A program made the translations under genes and the position numbers. Positions 1-12,900 of a stretch of DNA of 64,000 nucleotides are shown one piece after another (within the stretch, counting starts at the first letter, position 1; each line of letters opens with the position of its first letter). The stretch spans positions 414,001 to 478,000 of the forward strand of contig JAEQBH010001385.1 in the NCBI GenBank assembly GCA_016808115.1. The letters run 5' to 3'. Source of the stretch: Tetrastigma voinierianum (taxonomy: Eukaryota; Streptophyta; Magnoliopsida; Vitales; Vitaceae). A model generated the notes under the pieces. The model was given only the letters and a program-made list of their open reading frames with translations, was not told the origin of the DNA and did not search any database.

Positions 1-1111
1 AAAGGTTTGAGTCTTAATGGAAATGAATTTGTAAGGAACATATTACTATGTTATAAAAAAAAATCTAAAAGTGATGAAGTTTTAGTGCTTTTAGCTAAGT
101 GTTCACCTGTAGATGAGTACGAAGTTGGATGGATTGCAAACAGTACTAAAGCCTCCTACTATACTACTCTTTAGTTGATGTTTTTTTTCTAATTACAAAG
201 TTGGAGACGACCATAGTCAAGATGGAAAGAAAAGTCTAACCAGTTCAAGATTGTAAGGATGGGTGATATTTACTTTGAAGTCAATATAAGGTCTAACTTA
301 ACATTGAAAGATGTAAGACATGTTCCAAATTTACAGCTTAATTATAACCTAACCTCAGGTTTTGCCTTAGATGAGCAAGGTTATGAAAGCTACTTAGGTA
401 AAGTCAAATGAAAGCTTACTAAAGATTTCTTATTTGTTGTAAAAGGAAAAAAACATGCTACATTTTGTACAAGACCCAGAGGAAAGTTTGCAATGATGAG
501 TTAAATGTTATAAAAGGTACTTCCTAAGAGTTATGGCATAATAGATTAATATACATGAAGAGACATGATTGCAAGTTTCGACAAGGAAGTTCTTAATTTT
601 CTTGGACAGAAAATGAATCCTTGTCTTATGAAATTTTTTTTTTAGTTGGAAAACAACATATGGTTTCCTTTAGTAGCAGATCTAAGAGAAAATTAGAGAA
701 GTTGAAGTTGGTATATATGATGTTTGTGGCCTTATGGATGAGTAAGCTCTCGAAGGAAACACATACTTTGTCACATTTATTAATGAATCAGGAACGCATA
801 GATTTATTTGCCCATATTATAGGATCAAAATCTTTCAATATTTTCATATCATGGTTAGTAAAAAGACTAAAATAAATTGAAATGTCCCAAGTCTGATGAG
901 AATGGAGTTGAGCACACCTCAAGAGTGTTTCAAAATTACTACACTAATGATGCAAAATCAAGTCACAACTTCAAATGATGCAATTAAAGTTCTAATAAGA
1001 CAGATTTTGAGAGCAAAAGGAAAGAAGATCAAGAACGCACTCAACATGCTAATTCGAATTCTAGAAGAATCTCGACGTATTTGGAATGTTTTCCTCCATC
1101 AAATTGTATGA
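1..1111 (+). pseudogene. Degenerate Ty1/Copia pol fragment (gag-pre-integrase and integrase start)
   Basis: Broken frames read as a Copia polyprotein. Around 295-420 the translation LKDVRHVPNLQ..L..GFALDEQGYES matches the protease/GAG-pre-integrase region of Tnt1-like elements. Around 640-875 GKQHMVSFSSRSKRKLEKL followed by a degenerate CDS of the integrase N-terminus is recognisable. Stops and frameshifts interrupt every frame, so no protein is made. It is cut off by the left window edge and, at 1212-1216, by the target site of Copia-A. Integrase and RT-linker remnants at 20540-21230 on the same strand could be the other half of this element; that link is inference. Confidence 0.75.
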
Positions 1112-1216
1112 CTTGCAAGTTATTTACTTTCCTTTTAGTTTATTTATTTTTATTTACTTTTCTTAGTTTATTTTTATTTAGGTTTGTTTTCTTTACCAAT
1201 TTTTGGCGTGATTTAG

Positions 1217-1554
1217 TGTCGGATTTGGGTTATGGGTTGGGTGTCCAAATGAATTGGCCCAACCCGACCCAACAATGGAGAATACAAAGGGTGTTGTTTC
1301 TAGCAGTTTGAGAGACAGCCAAGAAACCACTGTTGTAACGTATCAAAGAATTCAATTTCTCTTCTATCTTTGTTCTTTTTCTCTACAACCAAAGTCCAAT
1401 ATTCATCTATGGATTTGTGCTGTGAAAACATATTAAAGGTTCCTGTGGTCCCATTGATGACTACAAGCGAGAATTCGCCAATAAAACAATGAAACAACGA
1501 TCTTGGGCATGGACGTCAAGAAAGCAACCCGAAGACAGGTTCATTTTTCTAACA
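1217..1554 (+). repeat. Copia-A 5' LTR
   Basis: 338 bp, starting TGTCGG and ending CTAACA. It shares with 5541-5758, 17388-17467 and 19618-19645 the blocks GGGTTATGGGTTGGGTG, CAAGAAACCACTGTTGTAAC, TTTCTCTACAACCA and GACTACAAGCGAGAATT. Substitutions between the copies are frequent, so the insertion is not recent. Confidence 0.88.
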
Positions 1555-1556
1555 TC

Positions 1557-1568
1557 TGTATCAGAGCC
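1557..1568 (+). other. Primer-binding site of Copia-A (initiator tRNA-Met type)
   Basis: TGTATCAGAGCC begins two bases after the LTR and matches the usual plant site TGGTATCAGAGC at all but one position. It fixes the element's orientation as plus strand. Confidence 0.8.
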
Positions 1569-1970
1569 TTTTGGGTTGTTTTCTGGCTTTTAATTATTTT
1601 CTAGGTTAAGAAAATAAACTACATTTCTGGATGATTGCCTTCAACGACAGATCGTAAACCACAATTTAACTACCTGTTCACAGGTTTATCCGGCTTCTCC
1701 TTCTTTAATTGCTAAAAAAAAGGGCAAAATTTAGATGATTTTAGGCCCATCTCTTCCACTTGTCCCTCAAGTGGCCTAGTGCATGTCATTCTTTGCCAGA
1801 AGATTTTCAATGCTGCACTCCCAAAATATATCTTTTTATGGAGAATATGATTTTCTTTATATGAGTTGGTCAAATCCTATTTGCGGGAACTGTGAAGCAG
1901 AAGGAAACAAATGCCAATAGAAGAAGAGTAAAAGATTTTCTTTCAAGTAATACCTTATATGTGTTTTCAG

Positions 1971-2631
1971 CAAGGAATAAAATATCGATAATTACGGATA
2001 TATCGGTATTTGGATTTTACGGATATATTATAAATATCGGTAAATATCGATGGATATTTTGACAAAAATATCAGTAAAACGAAAATTAATAAAAATACTT
2101 TGAAATTCATGACAATACTTTTATCGAATCCATGTTACATAAATAAAGCGAAATATACACTTATTGAAAACAATATTTATTATAATTTATCGAAAAATTA
2201 CATTACAGTAGTAATTTAAAACCAAAATAAAGACCGATGTGACTCCATTACAAAGAAAAAATAATTTGAGAGTTAAATGAAGCTTGGATGTGTATGAATG
2301 AGTTTGTAAAAAGATTGTATGATTTTATGGGTATTTATAGAATTTTTTGGAGTCAAAATAGTCATTACCGATATTTTACCGATATTTACCGATATTTATC
2401 TATATTTTACCGATATTTACCGATATTTTACTGATATTTTTACAGAAATTCCAGCACAAGCGCGTGTGCTCCATAGTCGCGATTTTTCGGTGGAAAAATT
2501 GGTATTTTCCGATTTTTCGGCGAAAAATCGGCGATTTTACCAATTTTTTCGCTGCTTTTTCTTCTCAGCGCCGACCAAAAACCGATTTTTCAGTGATATA
2601 TCGACCGAAAAAAACGATTTTTTGTTCCCTG
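1971..2631. mobile_element. Non-autonomous TIR element rich in ATATCG motifs, copy 1
   Basis: 661 bp bounded by inverted ends CAAGGAATAAAATATCG and (reverse complement of the right end) CAGGGAACAAAAAATCG. Flanks GTTTTCAG (1963-1970) and ATTTTCAG (2632-2639) look like an 8 bp target duplication with one mismatch, which would fit hAT. The interior has many copies of CCGATATTT and its complement, especially 2366-2440. It encodes nothing. A related copy lies at 42875-43851. It sits in the internal region of Copia-A and therefore arrived later. Confidence 0.7.
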
Positions 2632-2639
2632 ATTTTCAG

Positions 2640-3504
2640 GAAAGGAGGATATGGAAGATTAAAAAAAAAAGGTAAATATATTTATGAGATAAATATATTG
2701 ATTTGTTCTGGATAGAGTTCCATGAAATAAAAAAAAATCCTTTAAAAAGGTAAGATACAAACTCTGAATGTGTTTCAAAATTTTTTTTTATAAAAAAACG
2801 TTTTGAATGTGATGGAATGTCATTTAAAAAAAAATTATGTGATTTTTTGTTGTTGTTGATCATAAATACATAGAGCCCCAGATATCTTTCTCGAAATAAA
2901 TAAATAAAAGAGATTTGTTCTTATTAAACAAAATGGGATGTGTTCTTGAAAGTAAGATTTTGGACTTTGATTTCAAGAAATGAAATTATATTTAAAAAAA
3001 AAAACTTGGATTTTATAGTCAATGACTAAATGGTAGGAAACCTTCTTGAAAAAAAAAAGGGATTTGTTTTGGGGAAAAAGGGTGCCTATAAGGAAAAGTC
3101 ACATAATCAGCGTATAAAAAAGAAAGGAGTTAAATTTGCCTCAATTTATATATTTACTACATCAAAGGTAAAGTAGCCTTATTGGTTAAAGTTCTTTTCA
3201 TGTTTAACCTAAAGACCCAAGTTTGAGTCTTATTGTCTTTTTTGTATTCTAAGGTTTTTCTTTTTCTTTTTTTTAATTTAATTTAGACTTAGTGTCTAAT
3301 GCCCAAAAAAAAGGAAGGGTAATATTTGTTTACAAAATTTGTACCACATGAGTATATGTTAGTATGTTACTCATCAACTAAAATTAAATAAATATAAGGC
3401 AAGAAGGACAGGTCACAATGGTGTTTGTTCCCATGAACATTAAGTTAAGAGCTTCATGCTCTACCTACAAGGGTAAATGGCTTCTTATGGAAAAAGACTA
3501 TGGT

Positions 3505-3562
<58 letters not shown>

Positions 3563-4009
3563 GATTAATTCTTCTTCAGTCTCATGTTTTGTACATAAAA
3601 AAGTTTGAATAGTTGATATGTAAGAGATAGCATGAATAATTATCATTTTACATTAGTATGTCTTTATCTTTTACATGCATGTCTTCAATTCTATATATAT
3701 GCTATTGGAACATGCTTCCGATATAATATTATTTGATGAAGTAGGGGTTTTTAGGTTAAAAGAAATTTGAATAATTTTTTGCCTAAAAAAAATTAGAAAT
3801 ACTTGCATAGATTATTTCTAAGTTGTAATAATTAAAATTTGTTGATAAAAGTTGATTGGAAACATAATGAATTTTTGTTTTTATTGCAATTTGAGGTCAT
3901 TGCATATTAGAAGATAATTATAGCAAGTAAAAGCATAAATATTCATAAAAGTACCAATTGATTAGATTGTGTAATATCTCTATCTATAGTTGAAATGTTG
4001 ATTACAACT
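2640..4009. other. Internal part of Copia-A without recognisable coding
   Basis: AT-rich leader-like sequence with homopolymer runs. I see no protein similarity in any frame. It contains the TA microsatellite at 3508-3559. Confidence 0.5.
3508..3559. repeat. (TA)n microsatellite
   Basis: About 26 uninterrupted TA units inside the Copia-A internal region. Confidence 0.95.
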
Positions 4010-5000
4010 ACGAGCAACATAGTAGCAATGAACAAGGATGACAAACTGAATGGTGATAACTATGAGTTTTGAAATCACAAAGTTCATAAAATATCCTTGC
4101 TAGGCAAAAGGCTATTGAAACATTGAATTATGTTATGTAAGAACATAAACAAGGAAACTTTACTTAATATATAAGGGATCATAAGGCTTATGTAGCCTAC
4201 CAAAATTAGTTCCCATCATGTTATTGTGTTGAATGTACAATGATTTATTGAGTGTGAAGTATACAAGATTACTCATGAAATGGAGCAAGATTTAAAAGAA
4301 AATGTATGATAGACTTTCAAGCATAGAAAAGCTGAGAGAACTTGTAATGAAACAATCCAGAGTTGACATAACGAACAATATAATGAAACAATATCCCAGT
4401 AAGATGAAAAGAATTATAAAAGAGCTTAAGAGATAATGTATGTCTTACTAATGAATAAAGAGTAGAGGTGGTAATAAAATCTCAAAAGAATTAGAAACAT
4501 ATGGTGGTGAACATGATATAAAATAAGAGTGTCAAAACCTTTGATGATATAATGTCAAAACCTTTGATGATATAGTACACTTTCTTGAATTGGATGCATA
4601 ATGACTTATGTTTGCTAAGTTTAATGACAAGCTTAATAGTTGAATAAAAGTCTTGCAAAATTTTCAAACTTCTTTAAATGGAATAGGAGATTAGATAATG
4701 CTTCAAAGAAAAGAAAATTGAGATCTACTAGAAGTTTGAGCATGCTAAGAAGGATAAAAGCAAGTTGAAATGTTATAACATAGCAACTAAGGTCATTATG
4801 CTCTTGAGTTTACTTAGTCAAATCACACTCACCAATCATATAGTTAGAGATCAAGAACCACATGTAGATATTCAATGAATAGTTCCAATACAAGAAGGAT
4901 AGATGTAGGAAACAACTCTAAATTGGAGGTCTAGGTATTGGAATATAAAAATTGGCATTGCTTAACTCTACTTACTTCATTCCTAAATATTGTTCTTTAT
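4010..5000 (+). pseudogene. Copia-A gag remnant
   Basis: Broken frames contain LNGDNYEF..HKVHK near 4045-4090, the Copia gag start motif (LNGxNYxxWK). Further on come a coiled helical stretch and, near 4765-4800, KCYN followed by a corrupted CCHC knuckle. Many stops and frameshifts make it non-functional. No integrase or reverse transcriptase follows before the polypurine tract at 5531. Confidence 0.6.
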
Positions 5001-5540
5001 GCTCCAAGTATTTAATAGAACTTGGTCTCTATGCTAGTCCTTAATTAGTCTATGTTTCAATTTGAGTTTTCATGATTCAATGATGAAGTTGTATTTGGGA
5101 ACAATAGACTTGACTTCTAGATATTTTTCAGAATGATTTTATATTTCTTTATATTGATAACTATGTGTTGTCTAGTAATAGTTATTATTCGTTAATGACT
5201 AATTCTAGGTCGACCCATTATATTGCTTTTATAGCTAATATAATTGTGAATACATTTATAATGTTAAAAAGTATACAACTTCGAGGGATTTTGTGTATAC
5301 GTTAATGTAACTAAGTTCAGGGTACAATAAGACATGATTGTTATTATTCACTCAGACATTTTTTTGGGTTGAGTTACTATGTATCCCTAACATGTACATA
5401 AGCTTAAAGCTCCCAAATTGTTGGTGTGCTCGCATAGTCACACGACCCATTTACCTGTATGAATGACCTTTAAATGTGGAATATAAAGGACCTTGGATAT
5501 GTGATTGGGTAAGATTAGCTCATCTTGAGCAAGTGGGAGA

Positions 5541-5758
5541 TATTGAATTTGGGTTATGGGTTGGGTGCCCAAATAGGCTGACCAAACCCGACCCAACAGT
5601 AGATAAAGGGTACAGTTTCTAGGAGTTTAAGAGACAACCAAGAAACCACCGTTGTAACATATCAGAGAATTTTGTTTCTCTTCTTTGTTCTTTTTCTCTA
5701 CAACCAGAGTCCAATATTCATATATGAATTTGTCTCGTGGAAATAGAATGGTTCTTAT
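5541..5758 (+). repeat. Copia-A 3' LTR, segment 1 of 3
   Basis: Aligns with the 5' LTR from its first base up to the hAT target site GTTCTTAT (5751-5758). The alignment resumes at 17388 immediately after the second copy of GTTCTTAT, so the LTR was continuous before the hAT insertion. Confidence 0.88.
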
Positions 5759-5775
5759 AAGTGTTTTCAATACCG

Positions 5776-5932
5776 TTTATGAGGCACGCCTTGAAGCGAG
5801 GCGCTTGGAAAATGCCTCAAGGTGTCCCAAAAAAGGCGAATAACACATAAGGTGTACGCCTTCTTAGTCAAGGCGTAGAAAAGGCGTAAATGCGTACGCC
5901 TTCTCAACCAAGGCGTACGCCTCACAAAGATC
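5776..5932. repeat. hAT left subterminal repeat cluster (AAGGCGTA motifs)
   Basis: Six or more copies of AAGGCG(T/A) or its complement in both orientations, several fused into the palindrome AAGGCGTACGCCT. Subterminal motif clusters of this kind are the transposase-binding sites of Ac-like elements; that role here is inference. Confidence 0.65.
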
Positions 5933-5999
5933 CCCAAATTAACATTAAAAAAAACAAAATTAAAATTGTAAAATATAAATTCAAAACACCCAAACACCC

Positions 6000-6290
6000 A
6001 ACCCTAATCATTTTGTTTTGAAACAAAAGGAAAAGAGAGAAAAACCCTCACCGTGTGGCTCTGATCCTCTGCTTTTTCCGGTCAAGTGTCGCTTTTTGCT
6101 GGAATCGAAGCCTACATCGCCTCACCTCAATCTTGGGAGCCTCTTCGCCCTCGCTCATCCCTCCGTAACGCCCATCAGCCTCCGTTCTCCCCGAAGAGCG
6201 CCAAAGTCCCTTCAAAATCTTCCTATTCCTGATGGGCTTGAAAATAATTCTTATATGGAAGTATGAAATCATGGCCATGAATTTTCGTTT
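6000..6290 (+). other. GC-rich segment near hAT left end, possible leader or captured exon
   Basis: Clearly richer in C and G than its surroundings. It is open on both strands (6018-6266 plus, 6048-6278 minus) but neither translation matches a family I recognise. Its position just inside the subterminal repeats fits the 5' untranslated exon of the transposase gene or a captured host exon. I cannot decide between these. Confidence 0.3.
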
Positions 6291-6379
6291 TCTTAATGGA
6301 TATATTAGAAATTATCCCCTAGGCCTTCTATTAATGCTATTTTTATGAAATTATTCCATGTTTTCTTAATGCTACTTCT

Positions 6380-6545
6380 ATTAATAAATTATCCTATTTT
6401 TATGTCATTAATGCTAAACATATATTAGCAAATATATGATTATCCTATTTTGCTAAACATATATTAGTAAATATATGATTATCCAATTTTGCTAAACATA
6501 TATGCTAATATGATTATCCTATTTTAATGTCATATATGCTAATGT
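6380..6545. repeat. Short AT-rich tandem repeat
   Basis: Repeated phrases TTATCCTATTTTGCTAAACA and ATATATTAGTAAATATATG occur three times with drift, a local minisatellite inside the hAT element. Confidence 0.6.
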
Positions 6546-8183
6546 TTCCATATATTATTTTATTTCCATATATGCAAATATGACATTAATTTTTATGTTT
6601 TTTTTTAAATCAATGTAAATTAGTCCTATTTTCATACCAAATCAATGTAAATTATATTTGCTAAAATGAATATCCCATTTTCATAAAAAAGATAATCCAT
6701 AAAATAAAAATATCCAAAGTAATTGGATAAATCTAAAATATCCCTAATTTTATATAAATTTTAAAATTGTAAGACCCAAAAAATTCCAAATTCTGGAAAA
6801 ATGGCAAAATCGTAATTTCGGTTACAAAATTGTAATTTCAAGGAAAACTGAAATTTATTATCTGGATCTCGGATGACAAAAAAAATTTCACTGTTGGAAT
6901 CGCTCTCGAAATTCCAACAAGACGTCGAATTTCATCGACTCGCCGAATTCGAGACGCCTAATTTACACGCTGAGGCATCGCGCTTCGCGTCAGAAAATGA
7001 TGTTCACACGAAAGTCACTTATAACACGTACTCATGTGCCATAAGTGGTATGAGTAGAGAAATGATGAAAATGGACAGTCGAGATAGGGCCTAATGTCAA
7101 AACTGGGAAAAGAAGGACATAATTGGTATTAATGGAATTGTTTTAAGTTAGATAAAGCCAAAATAGTGAATAGTAACTCATCTTCTCCATTAATTACAAA
7201 AAGCAAGGTAAAAACGGGAGGGACTTCCCGTGGCTGATAATTTCAGATTTTAGAGTGGTGAAGGTTAGACTTCTCTCAAAATACTCCGCGATCCGACCGC
7301 CAAAAGCTTTCGTACAGTTATGAAAGTCAGCTTCTACGGAGGTCTACGCGTGGACTCCGGTTTTGAGAGTTTTTGACAAACTCTGTGAGGTAGGGGTTTC
7401 TCCCTACTTGGGTTTTATTCTTTATTTAAGTACGTTGTTAATGTTTCTAGCCGAATGAGGCCGTGAGGGTCACTGGATCGTCCCAAATCTTGGACCGAAT
7501 TGTTATAATTTTTGAAAATGGACAGCCCGTGCAGTTCACGGACTGTTTGTGATGGGTATGTTGGAAATTATGTAATAAATGGTGCTTTGGTACATAGGGC
7601 CGTAATGGTCGTGGAAATTGGGTTCACAAAGTGAACCGACGACAGGATTTTTCTCGAATAGTAACCGAGGGTTTCACTATTCTCGAGAATAGTGTTCACA
7701 AAATAAATTTTGTGAATTTATGTGTTTGTTCGAGTAATTCAAGTAGAATTGCTCGTGTTTGATCATTAGCCCATGTGAGCAAATTTTGATGTGATGAAAT
7801 GCGAAATTACATGACATGATTGTGTAATTAAATTTATGTGAATATATGCATGTTTATATATTTGCATGTGCTGTAGATCGTAATGGAATTGGCATCATGC
7901 ATTCCATATGCACCGGCACCCTAGGACGACAGAGTGAGTGCAATGAAAGTAGTCTGTATAAATGATTTCCTGAGCAGAGTCTAAAAATGATAATTATCGG
8001 AGGGTAGTCCATACTAAAACAAAAATATCAATCGTCGGAGACGGCCCAATTAATATATATATTCATCGGAGGGTTGTCCACAAATAAACATAAAAAATTC
8101 TCATACGAGGCTTAGGTGAGTGTGAGGGAGCTCATGAGGACTCCTGCAGCATTTAGACGGTCATTAGACATTCAAGTAGGATC

Positions 8184-8513
8184 TGTTAGAGTGTGATCCA
8201 TATGAACATTTGAATTTTTAAATTTTGAATCTCCCATAACACCTTTCCCAACCCGCAACTCTTCGTAAGACCTCGTGATGGCCCGGGTTCCATATAAAGA
8301 AGAGACACCGCATTACTGCATTCCTGCCCTACTCAAAATACGTGAGAAATCACCATCAAATTATTTTGAGAAGGGTTTAGGAAGAATCCAAAATATTTCC
8401 ATTTTTCCGCTTTCGATTTCTTAACAATGGCCGGAGGTATGTAAATTTCCGCATTTGCTTCCGGGCGATATAATTTGATTTTGATTAGGATGTTCAATCA
8501 CCTTTGATTAACA
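8184..8513 (+). repeat. Copia-B 5' LTR
   Basis: 330 bp, TGTTAGAGTG...GATTAACA. It shares TGATCCATATGAACATTT, CCATATAAAGAAGA (TATA-like) and AGGATGTTCAATCACC with 14165-14484. The two LTRs differ by many small indels as well as substitutions. Confidence 0.88.
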
Positions 8514-9240
8514 TTTCAGACGTATTGAACACTATATCTGCTTTATACGTGTTTGTGCAAATTTTATATTCTTGAAAATTTGCAATGCAAAGATTGATTT
8601 TAATGCTAGATATTTTGGTTTGACATTTTTACTTGGTTTTAATATTAATAAAACTATTTCATAATAATTTTGATGTGTTTTGTGTTTTTAAATGATATCA
8701 AACTACATGGGGAATTCATGCTTTGTTTCGATGAAGGTCTTCACGGCGCTCTCATGGTAGTACCGAAAAGATGACTTAAGAAAAAAAAACTGTTTTTCCT
8801 GGTAAAGAAACCGAGTTTTTACAGAGGGTCGGGCGTCAAGACAACACACAATTTGTTTGGGCTACGATTTCTGTCAAGGAGATTGGCTCTTGACAATGGA
8901 GCTGGGCCTTAATTTAATTTGGGCTAAACTGGACTGGGCCTGGCTATATGGAATGGGCCGGACCTCAAGGCGTTTTGGCGTGGACCAGTCGGTTTCGCCT
9001 TACTAATACGTATCGCTGAATGTCGCTGCTCGCTGGCTGATCGCCGGAAAGACGCCAGTTTCAATAATATTAAGCAAAACAATAGCTAGACTTTAAAATA
9101 AAATAAATTATAACGGACTTACAAGTTTCAACCTACATCATCACATGCGAAAGCATGTTGCTTCTTACCACCAAGCTATGTTAATTTGTTACTCCTTTAC
9201 ATTGGTTTCTTTTTATAGAGATTTATGGTCGGATATATAG

Positions 9241-9502
9241 AATATGGGAATTAAATTTATATATTAAATTTATCAATATTGTGATTATTTGTATGTGTAT
9301 AGTTTACATACAAAATTAATTAAATGATAATCTTATTGTATAAATTGCTTAAAGTTTTTGCAAAAATGTTAGAATATGAGAATTAAATTTCCTATATATT
9401 AAATTTATTGTCATTGTGATTATTTGTATGTGTATAGTTTTACATACAAAATTAATTAAATGATAATCTTATCATAAATTTCAAAGTTTTTGCAATAATG
9501 TT
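9241..9502. repeat. Tandem duplication, two units of about 132 bp
   Basis: 9241-9372 and 9373-9502 share GAATTAAATTT, TGTGATTATTTGTATGTGTA and ACATACAAAATTAATTAAATG with few differences. It lies in the untranslated leader of Copia-B. Confidence 0.85.
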
Positions 9503-9959
9503 CAGTGATCAATATAATTTTAATTAATTAGGGAATAGCCACAACATCCTTAATTAGTTAAAATTATATATTAAGTTTTAAGATCACATTTGATTACATT
9601 AATTGTAATTAATCATATGGATTGTGATAAATCTCATCTCACAAGAATTTTTATTACATTTGTATGATTAATTAGGATGAATTATCAAATCATATTTTCT
9701 AATTTACCCACAGAGATTAGGAAAAGGAACATGGGTTTGAGAGGTTCTCACAAGTAAAATTAATTAAACCTAATCAGTAAGACTTTAGCCTACGTGCGTT
9801 TTATGTCACTAGGTTTATGTTTTTTAAAGCATGATTTACATCGTAAAACATAGCATTGTATCTTTGCCTCAATATTTGATTATTAAGCATGTGTATTATT
9901 ATTTGCAGTTATTCAACCTCGCGAATACTCGATTTTAAGGTGATATTCTAATTACGTGA

Positions 9960-12900
9960 TAACTATAAGGTATGGAAGGAAAGAGTTCTTCTGCATTTGG
10001 GATGGATGGATATTGACTATGCTATAAGGAAAGAGGAACTCGATCCCATTATCAAACCAAGATCGCAGTATGTCGTGATGTCTTATGATAGCTGGAGAGG
10101 TCTAATCGCCGTGATGTTCATAGCTAATTTCAGCATATCCACTGCATTCGTGGGTTCCGTCGAGAAAATTACTAAAGTCAAACCACTTCTGAAAGCCACC
10201 ATGAAAGAATAGCTCACAAAGCTCTTGCACCTTAATTATGCAATTTTCATCCACCAAGCTCACGATGTAGGGAGTGCGTGATCATATCATGCGCATTTAG
10301 GGATATATCGGCCCAACTCGCATATTAGAAGTTACCATGTCGTACACTTTCTCGTTTCATTATATCAACACTCGCCTAACAATACAAATTCTTCAAATCT
10401 CTTACAACACACATAAAGATAATTGGTCACTTAATGAATTGTTGACCATAAAAAGTAGTAGGGAAGGTTAATGATGGAAGAGGGTTAACAGGTAATCTCA
10501 CTCACCTCGAAAGAAAAGAAAGGATCAAGCTAAAAGAAAGGGAAAGATTCCTATTCAATCAGGCATAAAGAAGGAGTCAAAGTGTTTTTTCTGTAAGAAG
10601 AAGGGACACATGAAGAAGGACTGCTCGAAATTTAAGATATGGCTTGATAAGAAAGGTACTCAATTTTCCTTTGTATGTTATGAATCTAATATGGTTAATG
10701 TTAATCATAACACATGGTGGATTGATTCGGTTCTACAATCCATGTTTCCAACACCTTACAGGTATGCAAACCTAAGGAAGCCAAGTGAAGTGAATAATGC
10801 CTATTCAGCAAAAGAAGATGAGTTCACGTGTAAGTTTATTGCACTTGCAAATTCCTTTGTATTAAGGTACGCAAGCTTCATTTTAGAATTGGAAAAGACA
10901 TTTTATGTTCCAAGTTTCTCTTAGAACGACTTCAATTTCAAGACTCGCACCTTTAGGGTTTTCCTTTAGCTTTTCGTGATTCGTTTCGGGCTTTATCCAA
11001 TAACCCAGTTATCGTTATGGTACATTATCCGATGGTCTTTTCCATATTCGCCATAAAATGATATTACTTATAATTCCCGCATGTTATCGCTGGATTAAAA
11101 GATGCAGCTATGAATGAGAAACTTCTATGTTATGGCAATCGAGATCGTGGGACACATCTCCATTGAAAGAATAAAGAAATTGTTAATGATTGCATTGGAT
11201 TTCGATTTTGTTGATTTCGAGACTCAGGTGAATCGTATTATGGCAAGCAAACCAACAAGTCTAAAAAGGGTGCAAAGAGGAGCACAAAACCTATTAGAGA
11301 TTACATACCGAAGATTTGCTGTCCCGACATGGATGCAAATAGTCCGAAATACTTATCACCTTCATAGACATTATTCACGATATATGTATTCTACTTACTT
11401 CTGCCCAAAGGATGAGCTTTAGACGCCTTTTAAAGTTTTAAGGCCAAGTGAGAGAATCAATGCGAAACATATTAAGATCGTGGAGATCGTATAGAGGTGG
11501 AGAGTACTATGGTAAATACACGTAGAATGGACAAGCTCCTCGCGATTTGCGAAGTTTCTTCAAGAAAATGATTGTTGCCCAAGATACTATGCCTCGGTTC
11601 TCCAGATCGAATGGTGTGGCGTGAAAGAAGAAAACCAACTTTAATGGATGTAAGGAGTATGAGGGAGTAATACAAACTACCTCAATTCGTGACTGAAACC
11701 TAAAGACGGGTCAGAGAGAGCGAATCGAGTTCCAACCAAGGTTGTCTCTATGACGCCAGTCATTCAAAGGTCGGAACGAGTTCATGATATACGCTGCCAA
11801 GTTCGCCTGAAGTAAGAATTTATAACTCCACAAGAAAAGAAGCTAGGACCTACACCATCAGCCAGATTTTACCTGGACATGCCGAAAAGGTCCAAGTGGG
11901 TATAGATTTTATTGTCCATCTCACAAAGACTAGGATCGTGGAACTCCAAGAAATGCCAAATTCCTCGGGAACGACTTAATCACTGTGAGTGATCGCTCAG
12001 ACATTGTTTTTGGAGAAGGATCATTATGAAGGTCAACCCTCTGTCTAAGTGATAGATTGATCACATTCACACCTCAAGTACAACTAAAGTGTGAGACAAC
12101 CATTTCGAAATTCCACATATTATAATATTGATCTTGTGGATCGTTGCAAATGAAGAAATTCCAGAAATTGTTGAACAACCAATTGAGCAACAAGTTGATC
12201 AACAAATTCCTCAAGAGAATGATGAAGCAACATTAAGAAGATCTACAAGAGTTAGGAAATCAGCAATTCCTAATGATTATATAAAGGTATTTACAAGAAT
12301 TGACTATAACATCAACTTAAAATGATCCAGAACGTTTTTGCCAAGCCATGAGTTCTAAGGAATCTAACCTACGGTACAATGCCCTCGAAAGAAGAAATGA
12401 ATTTATGGCATCTAACCGAGTTTGGGATCTCGTTGAGTCAGCTCGATGGTGTAAAAGCCATTGGATGTAAAACGGGTCTTTAAAACAAAGAAAGACTCAT
12501 TGGGCAACATTGAGAGACACATAAGGCCACTCACGCTAAAGGATTCAATCAAAGGGAAGGAATCGACTACCCGAGACCTTTTCTCCTCAGACATCTAAGA
12601 AAGATTCTTTCGAATAATCACATGCATTAGTTGGGTTCATTTTGATTTTGATTTACATCAAATGGATGTGAAAACTAAGATTCCTTAATGGTAATCTAGA
12701 GAAGGAGTTTATATGAAACAACACAAGGATTCTCCTCTAGTGAAGGGTGAGCATTTAGTCTAAGCTTAAGAACCATATATGGATTAAAACAAGATCCCGC
12801 CAATGGTATTTGAAATTCCATGAAGTCATTACTCATCTCTAGCTTTTGAAGAAAATATCATGGATCAATGTATATCGAAGGTCACTGGGAGTAAGATTTG

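Noticed and set aside
6018..6278. Protein-coding gene on either strand in the GC-rich segment of the hAT element
   Set aside because: Both strands are open simply because of composition; neither translation resembles a family.
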